Shown here: piece by piece, positions 1 to 11,814 of the stretch | How the letters are laid out: every line of letters starts with the position of its first letter | How positions within the stretch are numbered: position 1 is the first letter of the stretch | From: Papilionanthe hookeriana x Papilionanthe teres | Lineage: Eukaryota > Streptophyta > Magnoliopsida > Asparagales > Orchidaceae | Direction of reading: 5' to 3' | Assembly (NCBI GenBank): GCA_022702705.1 | Contig: CM040434.1 | Coordinates: 57,128,491 to 57,192,490, forward strand | Length of the DNA: 64,000 nt | The notes under the pieces: generated by a model | What the model saw: the letters and a program-made list of their open reading frames with translations, nothing else | Told to the model about the DNA's origin: nothing | Database searches by the model: none | Program-made: the position numbers and the translations under genes

Positions 1-479
1 TCACCTTATTCCTTTAATTAAGCATGTCTAACAGTTATAAGGATAGTGTAAGATCATCCACATGATACTCATAAAATAGGTTCATAACTCCTATCAAATG
101 AAAACAAAGTTAGAGAAAAGAAGTAACAAAATTAAGATGGAACTATCACTATCCAAACTCAAGAAGTCTCCTGTAAAAATCAAATTTCGTTGAGACTAAG
201 TAATAGTTGACTCGTTAATCTAACTACTACAAGAAAATATAAACATGTCTAGCCATGATAAAAGTTAAGGAATCACCTCCCTCATGACACACCCAAAGAT
301 CAAATCAAACCACAAACAATCCAAACATCCACTAGCATCAATCAAACTAATCAATCCACAATGAAACTTAAAGATCAAATCAATCCACTAACAATCTGAA
401 CATAAGGTTATCAATTCACACTAAAGAAAAAACAATACAACCCTAACAATCATGATTCTTAAGCATATTGAATCAAAGC
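1..479. other. AT-rich DNA without a recognisable gene
   Basis: No open frame or RNA gene is visible on either strand. It lies downstream, in the minus-strand sense, of the decayed gag element at 480-1940, so it may be the 3' non-coding part or LTR of that element. This placement is inferred only. Confidence 0.4.
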
Positions 480-1940
480 ACATTGATAATTATAGGTTGC
501 TCCCATAAAATGCTTGGTTTGACGTAGTTAGCCTGACAAATGATTCCTCCTGGATCAAAAATCTATTTAAGTAATCCTTGATCAATTGCTCAATCATTTC
601 CGGATCTTGGATTCCTGTAAAATCCTTGAATTTTAATTTTTTTCCTTCAGCTCTTCTTTTTCAGATTGATTCAGATTATTGTTCCTCAAGTTTCCTTCTA
701 TATCCAATATTCTTCTAATGATTTTCTCAATTTGCATATTAATATCATCCTTGTAATTCATAAGAAATGGATCTCTATATTATAATTCAGGATCTCCCAA
801 ATTTTAGATCAGATTCTCTCTATATGATTCACATTTTGGATGAAATTTGACTATATTACTCTCTTGTCTCAAATTCTTCCCCTTGGGATACTACTATAGG
901 ATATATTATTAGCTTAATTATCTCATTTATAAAGCTAGATAGTGCATTATTCTTAAACTTCCTTTTTTGAACCTCCTTCTTAAACTTAACATAACTGTGC
1001 ATTTGTTTTAATGCTTCGCAAACATAATATTTATAGTTAATTTTTTGAATTTTTTTATAAATCTTAGGAATTGTTGGTCAAACATTGTATCAATATTCTG
1101 TGAGGAAATGATGGAAGTGGTCTTTCTATATTTATATTGGTTGATGAAACATGTTTTTCCAATTCCTTAGGAATTTCTTCGATTGGTCATTCAATCTCCT
1201 TTTCCTCTTTTCTTAACCCAATTTTTATTTGAACCATATCCTCCAATTCTCTTCCGCTTCTAAGTTGGATATCTTTATTTTGCCCACTATTATTCTCCTT
1301 AAGATCTATCTTAGGGTCACTAAGTAAAATATCAGGAGGATAAATATTAATTGAATTAACAAGCTGCTCCAGTTGGTTTTATATATTCTTTATTGCAACC
1401 CCTTTACTTTCTAGCCGACTCTCCATTTAAATAACAATCTTTTCTAAAAAAGCTTTCTCCTCATTTTGTGGGTCAAAATTAAATCCATGAGGAAAAGAAG
1501 GTTCATTGTTACAATGGCCATGATTATTCCAACTACATGTCTGATTAAATTGATTTTCTTCTCAAAATTGGTTTTCTCCTCCAAAATTGTTATCCAAATT
1601 AAAGTTTGAATGATTTTCCCAACCTGGGTTGTAATAATTAGAATAAGGATTATGTATCTCATGGCTAGTCTCAATACAATGTCAAAATAAATTTTCCTCA
1701 ATAATTGGTGATCCTTGACTAGCATTATAATCCATATATGAATATTCATTATTTTATCGATCCTCTATTTCTACCATAAAATCATGGAATCTTTTCTGAT
1801 TCATAATCCTCCTAACAGTTCTCTCTTGATCTGATTCGTATGTTCAAGGTCTGCAGTATCTAAACGACGCATAAAAATCTAAAGACTTAGCTAATAGGAT
1901 AGATCTCTAAAATATTTTTTGGCATTTTTTTTTCCTTAAA
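480..1940 (-). pseudogene. Decayed gag of an Athila-like Ty3/gypsy element, pol deleted
   Basis: Read on the minus strand, 1560-1660 encodes a peptide with NPYSNYYNPGW, matching the gag of the intact Athila element at about 33740-33790. Further on, about 1090-1160 matches its IYIEKLPPPFPQRL segment, and about 930-1050 matches the VEALDQMPNYVKFMKDIL segment, all with many stops and shifts. The next recognisable piece, about 490-540, matches the stretch just downstream of integrase in the full element (38110-38157; GACGTTAAACCAAACGCTTT). Protease, RT, RNase H and integrase are therefore missing between the two. Gag would form the virus-like particle. This copy cannot make protein and is best read as a remnant of a non-autonomous derivative. 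Confidence 0.7.
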
Positions 1941-2629
1941 AAAACAAGCAATAGTTAAGCACACTAGGTACTCACTATTTAATTAAATCATAGCCCTCCC
2001 GGGTCATTATGTTTCACAACGGATTTTAACACTACAAATGACCAGTTTGCAAAGCAAATTAAGAGTCGCTAAAAATACTATCGTATTAATAAAATAAGAG
2101 AATATCTAAAAAAGTTTAAATTTCTAAACTTCCATATATTTAATTACAAAATAAAAGTAAAATGAAGATAATGACATAAGAAGTAAAAGAATTGATAAAA
2201 TTAAGTAATAAATTATGTGCCAACAAGGAACTTTTGTCGACCTACCCTCTTTCGAGTGTATAGGTATGCTTAGTATTCTATTTGTTTTATGCAACTATCT
2301 ATCACCTAGAAGCATCTAATAAAAACAAATCATTAAATTATATTTCCTTCAAAGTTGCATTGCGGCCTAAACAATTTTACTAGCCAACTGGTCAATGTGA
2401 GTGCACACTAGTTGCAAGATCACTAATCTCCTGAGTCTTAGTTTCACTTGCAACAAATTTGAACATGACTTATTTCCACTTAAGTTATGTCAAGGAAGCA
2501 AATGAGATATTACTCATCACATGAAAATAAAAATAATTCTATCAAAGAAGAAATTTTCCTACACATGCCACTACTTCATATTAAAAGAAAAGAGTATGGA
2601 AAACTTCTTAAGAAGCATGGATAAAATGC
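1941..2629 (-). repeat. Leader/LTR portion of the reverse-strand gag element
   Basis: AT-rich non-coding DNA upstream (minus strand) of the decayed gag, in the place where a leader and 5' LTR are expected. I could not find a clear primer binding site. The right flank of LINE B (21628-22500) carries a minus-strand TATA box and probably continues this LTR. The link rests on LINE B target-site closure and is inferred. Confidence 0.35.
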
Positions 2630-2641
2630 AACAAGAAACCT

Positions 2642-2959
2642 CATATATTTTTCGTAAAAGAGCATTATTCAACTCTCATTTTATTCCATAAAGAAAAAAT
2701 TAAAAAACTAGGAAAGAGGTCCCACACACACACCCTACAATCCAAAAGAAAATAAAAAAGGTCCTCTTTCCAAAAAAAATAAAATTAAAACTCAACACAC
2801 CCACAAGCCACACCCTAATAACCAGACATCCAAAATAACTAAATACATAAGATCACGAGGTAAGAAAATAGAAATAAAAGGGGCATGCATAAGAGATCCC
2901 AACTTTGCAGCCAAATTTGCAATTTTGTTTCCTTCTCTTCTAGTATGTGACCAATAAAC
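2642..2959 (-). pseudogene. LINE B 3' end: RNase H C-terminus and 3' UTR
   Basis: On the minus strand this encodes SHTRREGNKIANLAAKLG, the C-terminal part of the LINE RNase H domain, also seen in LINE C at about 51000. Beyond it lies a 3' UTR with the same GT-rich blocks as LINE A at 19257-19420, including a GGTGTGTGTG tract and an AATAAAATGAGAG block near the 3' end. There is no good poly(A) tail. It stops abruptly at 2959, where the long LTR sequence begins. Confidence 0.75.
2955..2959. repeat. TSD TAAAC, left copy
   Basis: TAAAC directly precedes the TG terminus at 2960 and recurs at 10251-10255 directly after the CA terminus at 10250. Confidence 0.8.
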
Positions 2960-3479
2960 TGTTGACCTCATTTTTGATGAGGTCTTCTCTTCTTCTCTTT
3001 AGTACTTAGGATCTAGCCTTAGGCTTTTCCTTTGACTATCTTAGAGGACTAGAATTGGGACCCACCTTTTAGAAATTCAAACCACTTCTTAACTCCCCGC
3101 AAACTCCACAAACTTGACTATAGACCCCTAATCACCTAGAGGTTGAAATCAAATGTGGAAGTTTAAAGGATGAGTTCCTATAGGACTCTTTGTCCTTAGG
3201 ACTGCCCTGGGTGGCCTGGTCTGGTGAAAGGGCTGACTTACACATACACTACACCTATGCACTACACTTTCACACACCTCCTAAAAACACACCCTTACCC
3301 AACTTAACTTCCTGACTCATGTAGGTGATTCACATGGATGGTCCTTAACCCCAAGCCCTCGCCAAGAGGGTTAGGAACAACATGGTGAATGCCTCAAATG
3401 AGTCCCTTCATGGCTCATGTGGGCTTGATGTGGCTTCATGGCTCAACAAAAATGATTTCATTTCACTTACATCCACCCA

Positions 3480-4720
3480 ATCTTCAATTTTCCAAATTTT
3501 CAATTTTTGACCCCCGGGACCCAACACCCGCCAACCTACCCCAAAGCCCTGAATAGCCCAAATTTCTCAAAAAATTCCAAATCACCCAAATTTCTCCAAA
3601 ATCAATCTCAAACATTTCCACATCACTCAAATTGGTCATCCATGCCCAAAATACCAAAAAATTCCAAAAATACCCCCAATACCTTCCAAATACCCAAAAT
3701 ACCCCTTTTGACCCAAAAATCCAAAAATTCAGAAAATTCCCAGAAAATTCCAGAAAATCCCAAATATTCCCAATTTCATTTTGTTCAACTACACCATGGG
3801 CCAATTTTGTCAATTTACCCCACTTTTATCAAAACCCCCAATTTGACCCATTTTAACCCAAAGTAAACCCAATGTCAAACCAAATCTACCCAATTGACCC
3901 CAATTTTGGTCCAATTCAATTCTAAACTTCAATTCAACATCCCCAACACCAATCTAGACCAAATACAAGCCCAATTTGATTGGCATTGGGATCCAATTTC
4001 ACTTTTGGCCTTAAAGCCCAATTTGGACCTGTGACCCAAACCTAACCCAAACTCACCCATTTCAACTCCAATTAACCCCAAATCTTTTCTAAACCTCCCT
4101 TGACATCCCCATAAACAAAAAACTAACATGATTTGCCCAAAAATTTGATCCAAACCCCACTCAAATTCAACCCAAAATCAAAAAGCCCAATTTTGACCTA
4201 AACTTAAACCTAGCCCAAATGAACCCAAATCCCAAAACCAAAACCTAACCAAAGCCAAAACCTCTTTGAAACACTCCCATGAACATTTCCCAACATTAAT
4301 TTTACATCAATTTCAACCCTAGCCCAACATTGACCCAAATTAGCCCAATTTGACCTACATTGGCCCATTTACCAAAGAAACCCAAATTCAACCCAAATCA
4401 AACCCAAACCACCTCAAACTTGTCTCAAATCACTCATGACACATCCTTAAACTAAACCCAACATTTATTTGGCATGACCCTTTGCAAAATTTTCATCTAA
4501 AAGCCCACTTCTAAAGGACATTCAAAAGCCCATTTCCACCAAATATAAAAGCCCAAATTTGGCCCTAAAGCCCACATGACACTTCCTTTCATCATCCATT
4601 TAATCAAAATCACCCCTAAGTTTCAAAATCATTATTTAAACCATTCCAAATCAAGCTTCATACAAATTTTCACCAAAATGTCCAAAATTCTTAAAACCCA
4701 TTTTCATGAAATTGACTAAA
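3480..4720 (+). repeat. C/A-rich, G-poor tract of CCCAAA-like words
   Basis: About 1.2 kb is dominated by CCCAAA, CCCAAATT and similar words on the plus strand, so the minus strand is full of TTTGGG. It lies upstream of the TATA box, in the U3 part of the long LTR. The relatives show the mirrored composition (TTTGGG on plus) at about 45240-46090 and 61160-61500. The frames through it give only Pro/Asn/Lys/Ser-rich low-complexity peptides. Confidence 0.8.
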
Positions 4721-5307
4721 CTTTTCCCTAAGCCAAAGACAAGCCATGCAAGCCATGGACAAGCCACATGAAGCCATGGAGAGTTTGACATGTGATCAAG
4801 CCATTAATGGAAAAAGGAGGACCCCTTTCCTAATCCTTCTTAAGCCTTTTTTTACCTTAAGCATGTCACACTCTAAACCATGCTTTGCCACCTAATCCTT
4901 GATGGAGACTCCACCACACATGGGAGATTGACCCACCTGACCTCCTCAGCCCAAAACCAGGTCTTGGGGAGGTGCACCCAACCCATTTGCATGGGTTGAC
5001 CAAAATAAGCTAAAATAGCCCCTTCCCCTTTCTACTTTGATTCAAACCCTTTACACATGGCCAATGCTAATTGACTGCACAAGCCTCCAGCCCTGACCCA
5101 CCTGACCTTGAGGGTGACCCTTGCCTGCCGGCCAGCCACCCCAGCCGCCGGAAAACACCATGGCCGAAACCTCGGGAGGAGCCAAACTTTGGAATTCTCC
5201 TCGCCGAGCCGCCCCCATGCCTAGTGGTCACCATGGCTCGTTCTTCTCCTCACCAGAGCAGCTAATCCCAAGCCCTAACTCCCCCTGGGAGGCCCTCCAG
5301 CCATGCC

Positions 5308-5315
5308 TATTTAAG
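5308..5315 (+). promoter_or_regulatory. TATA box of the long LTR (TATTTAAG)
   Basis: CCTATTTAAGCACCACC lies in the CG-rich part after the C/A-rich tract. The homologous LTR at 44837-44845 (minus) has CCTTTATTTAAGCACCA at the same place. Conservation in two diverged copies supports a real core promoter, with transcription expected to start near 5335-5345. Confidence 0.6.
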
Positions 5316-6115
5316 CACCACCCCCTCTCGGCCATGAGAGGAGAGTTGCACAAACCTTGCCAAAACTCTGCCAAAATTGTTCCAGACCCCTCCTCATACA
5401 CAGAGCACTTGATCCCCGGTGAGATCCCCTGCCATTTCTTCTCTGCGAGCTCGATTTCGGAGTTGAAATCCAAGCCCAAAACCAGGACACTTCCCACGGT
5501 GAACCAATCCCCAAATTGATTGGTCCTACACCTTCACCGGACCGAGGGAAGGTGTCCACCAAGCAAAGCCCCATCTCCAGAGCCACCCAGTTGCTCCGGA
5601 CTCCAAGCTTTGTGATCAGCTGTGGTTGAAGTTCAACCTAGACAATTCACCGGACCGGGAGACTTCATCCGGAGCTCGCGAGATCCAATCGAAGGTGCAA
5701 CAACTCTCGGATCGAAGCTTCACTTCTCCGAGCAAAGGTATGAGCTAATTCTTCATCCCGAGCTTCGGAGATTCTCCATTTCAAATGCCTTAATTTCAAT
5801 GCATGTTTACCGTATGGATGTGTTCGTCTCTTCAAGACGAATCCATAGAGCATAAGAACACGAAAATCCATTGAGAATCGAGTGAGTTCTTAGGGTTAGA
5901 GTGTGGACGGTCACGGGATCACACCAGTCATGGACGATGAACGGATGCCGTCCATTTAATACACGCGCGGACGGACGGCTCAGATGGCGTCGGACCAGGA
6001 GACGGTACGAGAACCGCGGGGCCCGGGCTGCTGACTCAGATGGCGGCGTCGAATGGGAGCGCGACGCGTGTGAGTTCGGAGATGCCGAGGATGCGCTGGC
6101 GCCGCGTGGATAAAT
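5316..6115 (+). other. Transcribed, GC-rich leader part of the long LTR
   Basis: This follows the TATA box and contains no convincing gene. A GC-rich patch at about 5890-6110 (repeated GGACGG, GCGCGGACGG words) has a counterpart on the minus strand at about 30190-30400. AAAGGTATGAGC at about 5733 resembles a plant 5' splice site, and a similar CAGGTATAC lies at the matching place in the other copy (about 30560, minus). Splicing is possible but not shown. Confidence 0.45.
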
Positions 6116-7910
6116 AGAAAATTAGGAATATTTTCTATTTATTTAATTCCCAGAACTTTAAAAATCCATATCTTTGTGTAGAAAAATCACAAAAATAAAA
6201 TAAAAATACCCCCTTGCTCAGTGAACAGAGGAGAATAATGTGGAAAAGAAATTAATTAATTTTGTCCAAGTATTTTATTTTTAATTAATTATTTACTCCC
6301 TGCATTGTTTTAATTCTCCATGCATGTATACAATTCACCATGGCATGAGACTATAGGAGCTTTTGAAGCCTCCGAACTTAGGGACATTCCTTGAATTTTC
6401 CAAGGTCGAGGCCATCTCTGTGAAAAGTTATTGATTTTTCAAATGCATGTTGCTCGATTTAAGTATTTTAATTTCAAAAATTAGCATGTTGTGAAATAAA
6501 TTCTAGGAAAATTTGGTGATGTTCCTTATGACCAGAGAACCTTAGGAAAAATAGGATTTGAGTTAATTCACTTAGATTAACTCTAATTGGCTTAAACACC
6601 CAAAATAGGTTTCTAATTAATTAGAGTTAACCATAGATCAAATTGACTTGAAATCAATTCTCCACTGACCTTTAGGATCAGAGGAACCCATCATAAAAAT
6701 TTGAGGTCAATTGGACTTGGTTAGCCCCACTAATTGGGTTGATTAAGCCACTTAGTCATTTTAAACTTTAAAAATTCATAACTTTCAAAATATCTTTCAA
6801 AAATTCACCAAATTGGTTTTGGAGTCTCTCTGATATTAGGGGAGTTTAAGAAAATTAAAATTTCAATTTTCTAAAAAAGTTGATTTTTAATATTATTTTA
6901 ATATTTTTAATAATTAAAAAATAATAAAAATCACAAAAATAATAAAATTCACCAAAATATCATATTTTGAATTTTAATCACTTGGGAACAAACCCCATAT
7001 TTTTCCTAGGTCTATTTAGTGAGATATCAAATTTTAAAGCCCTAAGGTAATTTTAAAATTAAAAAAATGTATTTTCTAGCATTTTCACCAAAATAATTAT
7101 AATAAATCAAAGAAAAATCAGAAAATTGTAAAGTTTGGTTCTCTGGAATCCTTGATATCAGAGAGAATTTTAAAAATTATAAAATTTATTTTTCAACATT
7201 TATTTTATTTTTAAATTAATTAATACTCCAGAACTTAAAATAATTCTAATAAATAAAGTATAATTCAAAAAATCACAAAATTTGGTCCAAGTGGTCCTCT
7301 GGTCATTAGGAATGTCCCCTAATTTTCTTAAGGACAGAAACTTTCCCTTGGTCATATTATTGAATTTTCCTTGGAAATTTCTATTTTCTACAAAAAATAA
7401 TTATATAAATAAATTAAATACAGAAAAATCACATTTTCTCTTCTGATGTCTTCATTGACATATGAGTGAAGTCACATAAAAATTTTAAGTTCATTTGAGT
7501 TCAATTTAGTGAATTATGAAATTATTAGGCTTAAAGGGCAAAATGGTAATTAAAATTTTAACCCTTAATTAAAACTTTAGGTTTAATAAAAATTAACAAG
7601 TAAAATATTTTGATCCTAATCTGATTTGGATGATTGAAATTTAATAATTAAAGGGTAGAAACCCATTAAGCAATTTAAAATGATTAAACTTTAATTAAAT
7701 AATTAATTGAATTTGGAAGAATAATAAATTTGGAATTATTAAAATAGGGATATTATTAGGAAGAGATTTATTCTTTAATTTAAAAATCCCTAAATTAATC
7801 ATCTCATTAATACTCAACTCTTAATTAAAATGATAACTCAAATTTAAAATATTAAAAGACTTAATCATTAAATTAAAATTAAATCATTAAACTCTTTCAA
7901 AAAAATTTCA
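6116..7910 (+). other. AT-rich part of the long LTR, no genes
   Basis: A long AT-rich stretch without open frames. It contains spaced variants of a 'tctggtcattaggaatgtccc' type block (about 6530, 6670, 7140, 7310), which recur on the minus strand at about 29340 and 29480 in the second copy. These look like old internal duplications of the LTR. Confidence 0.5.
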
Positions 7911-8156
7911 ATTAAATTAAATTAAATTAAATTAAAATTAAATTGAATTAAATTAAATTAAATTAATTAAATAAATTAAATTAAATTAAATAAATTAAAT
8001 TAAAATTAAATTAAATTAAATTAAAATTAAATTAAATTAAATTAAGAAATTAAATCAAATAAATTAAATTGAATTAAATTAAATCAAATCAAACTAAATT
8101 AAACTGAATTAAATTAAATTAAAATAAATTAAACTAAATTAAATTAAGTTAAATTA
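7911..8156 (+). repeat. (TTAAA)n-type microsatellite
   Basis: About 245 bp of imperfect AATTAAATTA repeats with G/C-containing variants (TTGAA, TCAAA, CTAAA) towards the right end. It lies inside the AT-rich half of the long LTR. Confidence 0.9.
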
Positions 8157-10250
8157 AATAACCTTACTTAAGACATGAAAAAATAAATCTAAAATAACTT
8201 GAACACTATTCCAAACTTAAATCGTTAATTTGAACTTAAATTTGAATCACAAATCATTAAATATCATTTTGCCCTTAGGAGCTTTAGTTATCATAACTCC
8301 TAAATAGAACATTAAAATGAAATGTTACTTCACTTATAGGACATTCAAATGTCCTAGTTCACTGAGCAAGTTAACAAAACTTGAAAACCTCGGACGATCG
8401 ATTCATTTACACAATTAAATTCATTTGGACTTGAAACAATCCTAGAAATATTGAAAAGATGTTTAAGATTCTTCTTAAGCACTTCCTCAATATGATAGGA
8501 TATTTATAAGAACAATTGAATTTAATTGTTCTTTGATGAAGAAAATCGTCTTCAAACTAAAAACACAAAGAACCTAGACGTCATAGGAAACGACTAGCTA
8601 TAGGATTAGGAACTTGGTAGAAAACCATAAACCTTTCCCTTAGCTCTACCTAGGAACTTGCTTAAATATTCTAACTGTATTTTAAGTGCAGCTTGGAATG
8701 ACGGGAAGACCCTCCAGGTATGCTTTTATGTTATTGCAATTTATTTTATTGCAATTTATTTAATCGCATCGCACTTATTTTTCTTGCATGATAAAACAAC
8801 AGTTGCATGAAAACTGACACCTTTAGGACGAAACCAAAACCGAAACCCAAAATTAAAATAAAAGACACTACAAGATAAAATTCACCTCCACAACATTTCA
8901 AAATATAAGACAACTCAAAATTTAATCACAAACGTAACACAAAACTACAACTACAACTAAATTAAAACGTCTCGTTGAATGATCGGGAATACCTCGGATG
9001 ATGTAACCCACGTGTTGCTAACGGGATTTCCACGGTCTAAATGAAAGTGCGGAACTCATTTAGTTGAGTTTAGCAAATTCATCCGGACTAAGTGAATTCG
9101 ATGAAAATAACGGTGTCGGGATGACGGAACCGTGGGATCTTAATCGGTTCGTTTAATCAACTTTAAGATCCGTTTTAATTAAAACACAAAAAACACTTGG
9201 AAATTAAGACTTCTCTAAACCGGAACACTTCTCTCATCTCCCGATTTATGATTTCTAAAACTAAACCTCTGCAACAACAAGGAGCTCGGAGCATGGTGGG
9301 CGACACGGCCATCGTCGTCAAGAAAACTTGAACCTACTTCAAGAAACTTTCTTAGTATTAAATAACAAAGCCATAGGACTTCGAGGTAGTTTGCACTAGT
9401 GCAACATAAATCCTCAACTCTTCGTTAGGCATTTGCATTGCAAATTAAGCCCTAACCGGTCTTAGGATTCCGAGGTAGTCGTCCGATACGACATAAACCC
9501 TCATATCTTCTAGGCAATTTGTATGATTCTATCATATAAATATAAGCCCTAATTAACTAAATTGGCAAGATTAAAACATTAAATAAACATTAGGACTTTC
9601 CTAAATCCAAGCCAAACAATAGGATAGTCGGGAGATTACCGAAGTCCGCTTCGAATCCGTGATCTCTCCTACTTTTCTTCCTTTGAATTCCCAAAATAAA
9701 AATGTTCCAAATTTGATCCATTCCCTATCGAAATTCCAAAATTCGATCCTTTGAAAACTTAAACTTTGAAATTCTTGAGAGCGGAATTATTGATTATTAT
9801 CGAGAGTTTTCTTAGGTGATTCCCGTCACTTAAGATGTAATTAACTATAGGGGCTTGCCCTTATAGGGAACTTTAAGAACCCGAGTAATATAAACCACCG
9901 CTTAATTCATTTATATTAAGCGGGGAATTTGTCGGCTTATAAAATTGGTTCGCGGACCAAACGGATGTCACAAACCTTTCTAGTTTATTTAATCGAGCCC
10001 CATTATCGAAGCGATGTGTCTATTCTTCGGGATAGATACACGGTTTGTGGTGCGGCGCTCATTTATATAAACTATTCGGGATGTGAGATCGGTTTGATTT
10101 CATATCTTAAAATTTTCAAATTTAAAATTATTTTCAAAATCAAATACTACTTTTCAAATTATTTATTTAAATTAAATTAAAATTCGCCGACAACTTCTGT
10201 AGGCGACCCCTTTTAAAAAATACAACACTCAACCTAAAAATATGCCGACA
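8157..10250 (+). other. 3' portion of the long LTR-type sequence, no genes
   Basis: No gene is recognised. Short frames, for example one at 9929-10180, lack similarity to anything I know. A dyad-like word, CGCCGACAACTTCTGTAGGC, occurs near 10184 and the sequence ends ATGCCGACA before the TSD. A related GTCGC-type end may occur reversed near 26143. Confidence 0.45.
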
Positions 10251-10542
10251 TAAACATTAAGGGCCTGTTTGGTTCGGCTGCAGCTTCACTTGTCATTGCA
10301 GAATTACTTGCTCAGAAGCAGTATGGGAAGCAACTACGGGAAAGTTAGTCTATCTGTTTGGTTGCGTAGTGAGGAAAACATACTGCAGGTCGACTTTTAC
10401 GTAAAAATGACCGAGCGCCCTCGTTTGGTAAAATTGTTTAAACTAATAGTTTGGCTTCGATTAATTACGGAATAACCACGAAGTAAAATATGTTTTTCAA
10501 ACAATCTAAATTCAATATACATAATGAAAAATAACTATCAAA

Positions 10543-10818
10543 TTAGATATCATAAGGCTTCCTATCTGCTAACAAACAAGACAATATCAATTTGTGCATA
10601 ATTGCAGCACTCCGAGCATCAAAAAGAGTGAAAAAGAACATGCAAAAGCCATCATAATGGGCCCCTTCGTAGCCAAATCTCTTTTTAATTTCTTGAGAGG
10701 CATCTAGTACAAAGTTCTTCCAATTACTTGAAGATGGACAAACATTATACTGCTGTTCTACAAAATAGTAAATCATTACAACAAAGATGACATTTTTCCC
10801 TTCTAAGGTCTCTTCCAT
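10543..10818 (-). other. 91-codon open frame inside the TIR element, function unknown
   Basis: The frame contains SSNWKNFVLDASQEIKKRFG and a Phe/Met-rich middle. I do not recognise the product. It could be a relic of a transposon-encoded or captured exon, or chance. There is no supporting start context, and nothing in the neighbouring sequence extends it. Confidence 0.2.
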
Positions 10819-11255
10819 GGTACATGTGATCTGAAATTGCTCTGTAAGACAAAAAAAGGTACTCGAACTTTATAATTTCCTAGAAGCTTCTCTAGTATGC
10901 AACAAAATTAACCAATTAATATAAAGATACGCTCATCACTAAGAAGAATTCTTATCAGATTGTTCGTGATGGAAAAAATCTGTATTCCCTTCCCCAAAAT
11001 CTCAATAAAGCATAAAAGGTGGAGAAAAAAAGCCCCATCATTTGACTACACGTTGAACAAAAGATCGGATCAAATAAACTATTTTACACAGGAGAAGTAG
11101 CAAAAGTGCAGCCATTCACACTTGTAAACAACAAAAAGAGAACACAGAAAAAGAGTAAATCAAATAACTATCTACTCTCAATGTCTTAAAAATTACAAAT
11201 GAAGAGTACGAAATTAGATTAGATGATAAACAAATAAACTCAAACAACGCTTCAT

Positions 11256-11364
11256 CGCTTCGAGCAGAGGACCGGCAGGGTTTCTCAGACTGGAATGCCG
11301 AGAGAGGAGCGAACCTTACGACGGGACGGGGACAAATTACGCGCTTCGAGCAGAGGACCGGCAG
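11256..11364 (+). repeat. Exact 23 bp direct repeat pair, 86 bp apart
   Basis: The 23-mer beginning CGCTTCGAGCAGAGG and ending ACCGGCAG occurs at 11256-11278 and again at 11342-11364 without mismatch, in the GC-rich end of the TIR element. Confidence 0.9.
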
Positions 11365-11669
11365 ATTTTCAATGGAGGATCCCAATATCTTCACGAGTGA
11401 AGAGAGGGAACAGGGATGACTTCGGCGTGCTAGAGAGGAAGAAACCGAGGCGTGCGGCTTGCCCTAAGAGCGTGGCCGGGCAGTGCGAAGGGCAATTGGG
11501 CAAGGAGATGTGGAGAGGGACTCGGGAGAGAAGGATCGTTACCGTCGATTCGCGATGCTTTCTGTCGGTCGAGGGAAGACGAGCAGGGTTCGCGATTAGG
11601 GATCCAGAGTGGCGAGGCGAGGCGAGGGCAGCGAGAGAAAAAAACTCTTCGAAGCTGATTCGAAGTCGT

Positions 11670-11693
11670 GACCGCGGGGGTTATCCCGCGGTC
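11670..11693. other. Perfect 9 bp stem hairpin (GACCGCGGG / CCCGCGGTC)
   Basis: GACCGCGGG at 11670-11678 and CCCGCGGTC at 11685-11693 are perfect inverted repeats with a 6 nt loop, in the GC-rich arm of the TIR element. They could be a subterminal transposase site or simply a consequence of composition. Confidence 0.7.
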
Positions 11694-11814
11694 GGCTTTG
11701 AGACGACTTCGCGTCACGGTGCCGCGAATCCGCGCAAAAATCCTCCGACTTCCCCTGAATTTCGCGTCCGTTCGACGCGCCGCAGGCTCCAACGCCCAAA
11801 CAAACAGGGCCTAA

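Larger units (their letters stand above)
2960..10250 (+). mobile_element. 7.3 kb LTR-type sequence (TG...CA) of the TGTTGACCTC family
   Basis: It starts TGTTGACCTCA, ends GCCGACA and is flanked by the 5 bp duplication TAAAC inside LINE B, so both ends are well placed. Only one TATA box (5308-5315) and one copy of the terminal motif are visible, and no gag or pol coding is present. It therefore reads as a very long solo LTR or a LARD-like derivative. Two relatives occur on the minus strand: 28485-46650 (itself interrupted) and about 61152-61871. The order is a C/A-rich U3 (2960-5300), a promoter, a transcribed GC-richer part (5316-6115) and a long AT-rich part. Short frames here are low-complexity and not genes. 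Confidence 0.75.
10261..11811. mobile_element. TIR DNA element, Tourist/Harbinger-like, 1.55 kb
   Basis: The left end is GGGCCTGTTTGGTTCGG. The right end, read in reverse, is GGCCCTGTTTGTTTGGG. Both are flanked by TAA (10258-10260 and 11812-11814). End sequence and 3 bp TSD fit PIF/Harbinger (Tourist-type) elements. The inside is two-sided: an AT-rich left two-thirds and a GC-rich right third (11250-11811). I see no recognisable transposase, so it is probably non-autonomous and moved by another element. It lies in the RNase H region of LINE B, five bases from the end of the long LTR's target duplication. Confidence 0.7.

Noticed and set aside
3507..3866. 119-codon open frame
   Set aside because: Low-complexity CCCAAA-type DNA with overlapping frames on both strands. 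The composition alone explains the absence of stops.
3480..4720. Telomere-like repeats (CCCAAA resembling CCCTAAA)
   Set aside because: Words are irregular and lack the CCCTAAA unit. The tract is LTR U3 sequence found in three copies.
5121..5519. 132-codon open frame with overlapping minus-strand frames
   Set aside because: It spans the LTR TATA box and leader, and the second copy of the LTR does not preserve the frame.
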